Source: Chitinophaga pinensis
GTDB taxonomy: Bacteria; Bacteroidota; Bacteroidia; M30B66
NCBI GenBank assembly: GCA_943333015.1
Contig: CALQRR010000137.1
Span: 1-5,563, forward strand
Reading direction: 5' to 3'
Length of the DNA stretch: 5,563 nt
Shown here piece by piece: positions 5,468 to 5,563 of the stretch. The notes below the pieces were generated by a model that saw only the letters and a program-made list of their open reading frames with translations, had not been told where the DNA came from and did no database searches. Position numbers and translations under genes: made by a program. Every line of letters begins with the position of its first letter. Position 1 is the first letter of the stretch.

Positions 5468-5563
5468 TTACTGATTTGTTAGAAATGGCATTTTCACAAC
5501 CTGTGCTTTGAGCAACTTCTCTCGTACACGGATAAAAATTGTCGCACCAACGGCCGATAAAGC
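5468..5563 (-). CDS. Possible C-terminal end of an unidentified gene (5' end beyond the window)
   Basis: From the right edge the minus strand is open for 31 codons to a TAA at 5470-5468, 18 bases before the comB start and in the same frame as comB. The peptide begins with a short hydrophobic stretch (ALSAVGATIFI) followed by basic residues (RVREKLLKAQ), which resembles the last membrane helix and cytoplasmic tail of a membrane protein, but I recognise no family. An open run of this length could be chance. Orientation and the short gap to comB fit an upstream operon partner. Confidence 0.4.
   Translation of the reverse strand, partial: ALSAVGATIFIRVREKLLKAQVVKMPFLTNQ

Overview
The window looks like an ordinary chromosomal stretch from a member of the Bacteroidota, probably a flavobacteria-like lineage with a mid-40s GC content. 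Four things support this. One gene carries a C-terminal sorting domain of the type IX secretion system (T9SS), which is essentially confined to this phylum. Several upstream regions carry the Bacteroidota -7 promoter element TAnnTTTG. Most genes lack a Shine-Dalgarno sequence. The genes rpsF, rpsR and rplI follow one another with no ssb or priB between them. Genus cannot be read from the sequence alone.

Left part (1-2164): two divergently transcribed genes. On the minus strand is the first 127 codons of a DUF1800-family gene that runs off the left edge. On the plus strand is a 561-residue secreted deiminase of the agmatine deiminase / Porphyromonas peptidylarginine deiminase (PPAD) superfamily, with signal peptide, catalytic domain, Ig-like domain and T9SS sorting domain. 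The 96-base divergent intergenic region holds two outward-facing -7-like elements embedded in a perfect 8-bp inverted repeat.

Middle (2165-3480): a canonical Bacteroidota promoter (TTG-N19-TACTTTTG) drives the ribosomal protein operon rpsF-rpsR-rplI, which ends in a clear intrinsic terminator. The junction rpsR-rplI carries a strong Shine-Dalgarno sequence overlapping the rpsR stop codon. This is unusual for this phylum, and notable because bS18 and bS6 help hide the anti-Shine-Dalgarno in Flavobacterium ribosomes.

Right part (3480-5563): the minus-strand genes converge on the ribosomal operon. They are an exported zinc-dependent phospholipase C / S1-P1-nuclease-fold protein with all nine expected metal ligands, a ComB-type 2-phosphosulfolactate phosphatase that appears to start at TTG, and at the right edge the 31-codon tail of a possible further gene just upstream of comB. 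The phospholipase gene has its own -7 box so close to the ATG that its mRNA may be leaderless.

The genes do not form one pathway. The deiminase and the phospholipase-like protein are exported (cell surface/medium and periplasm, respectively); the ribosomal operon and comB are housekeeping or central metabolism. I found no RNA genes, CRISPR arrays, insertion sequences or clear signs of recent transfer, and no convincing multi-gene novel system.
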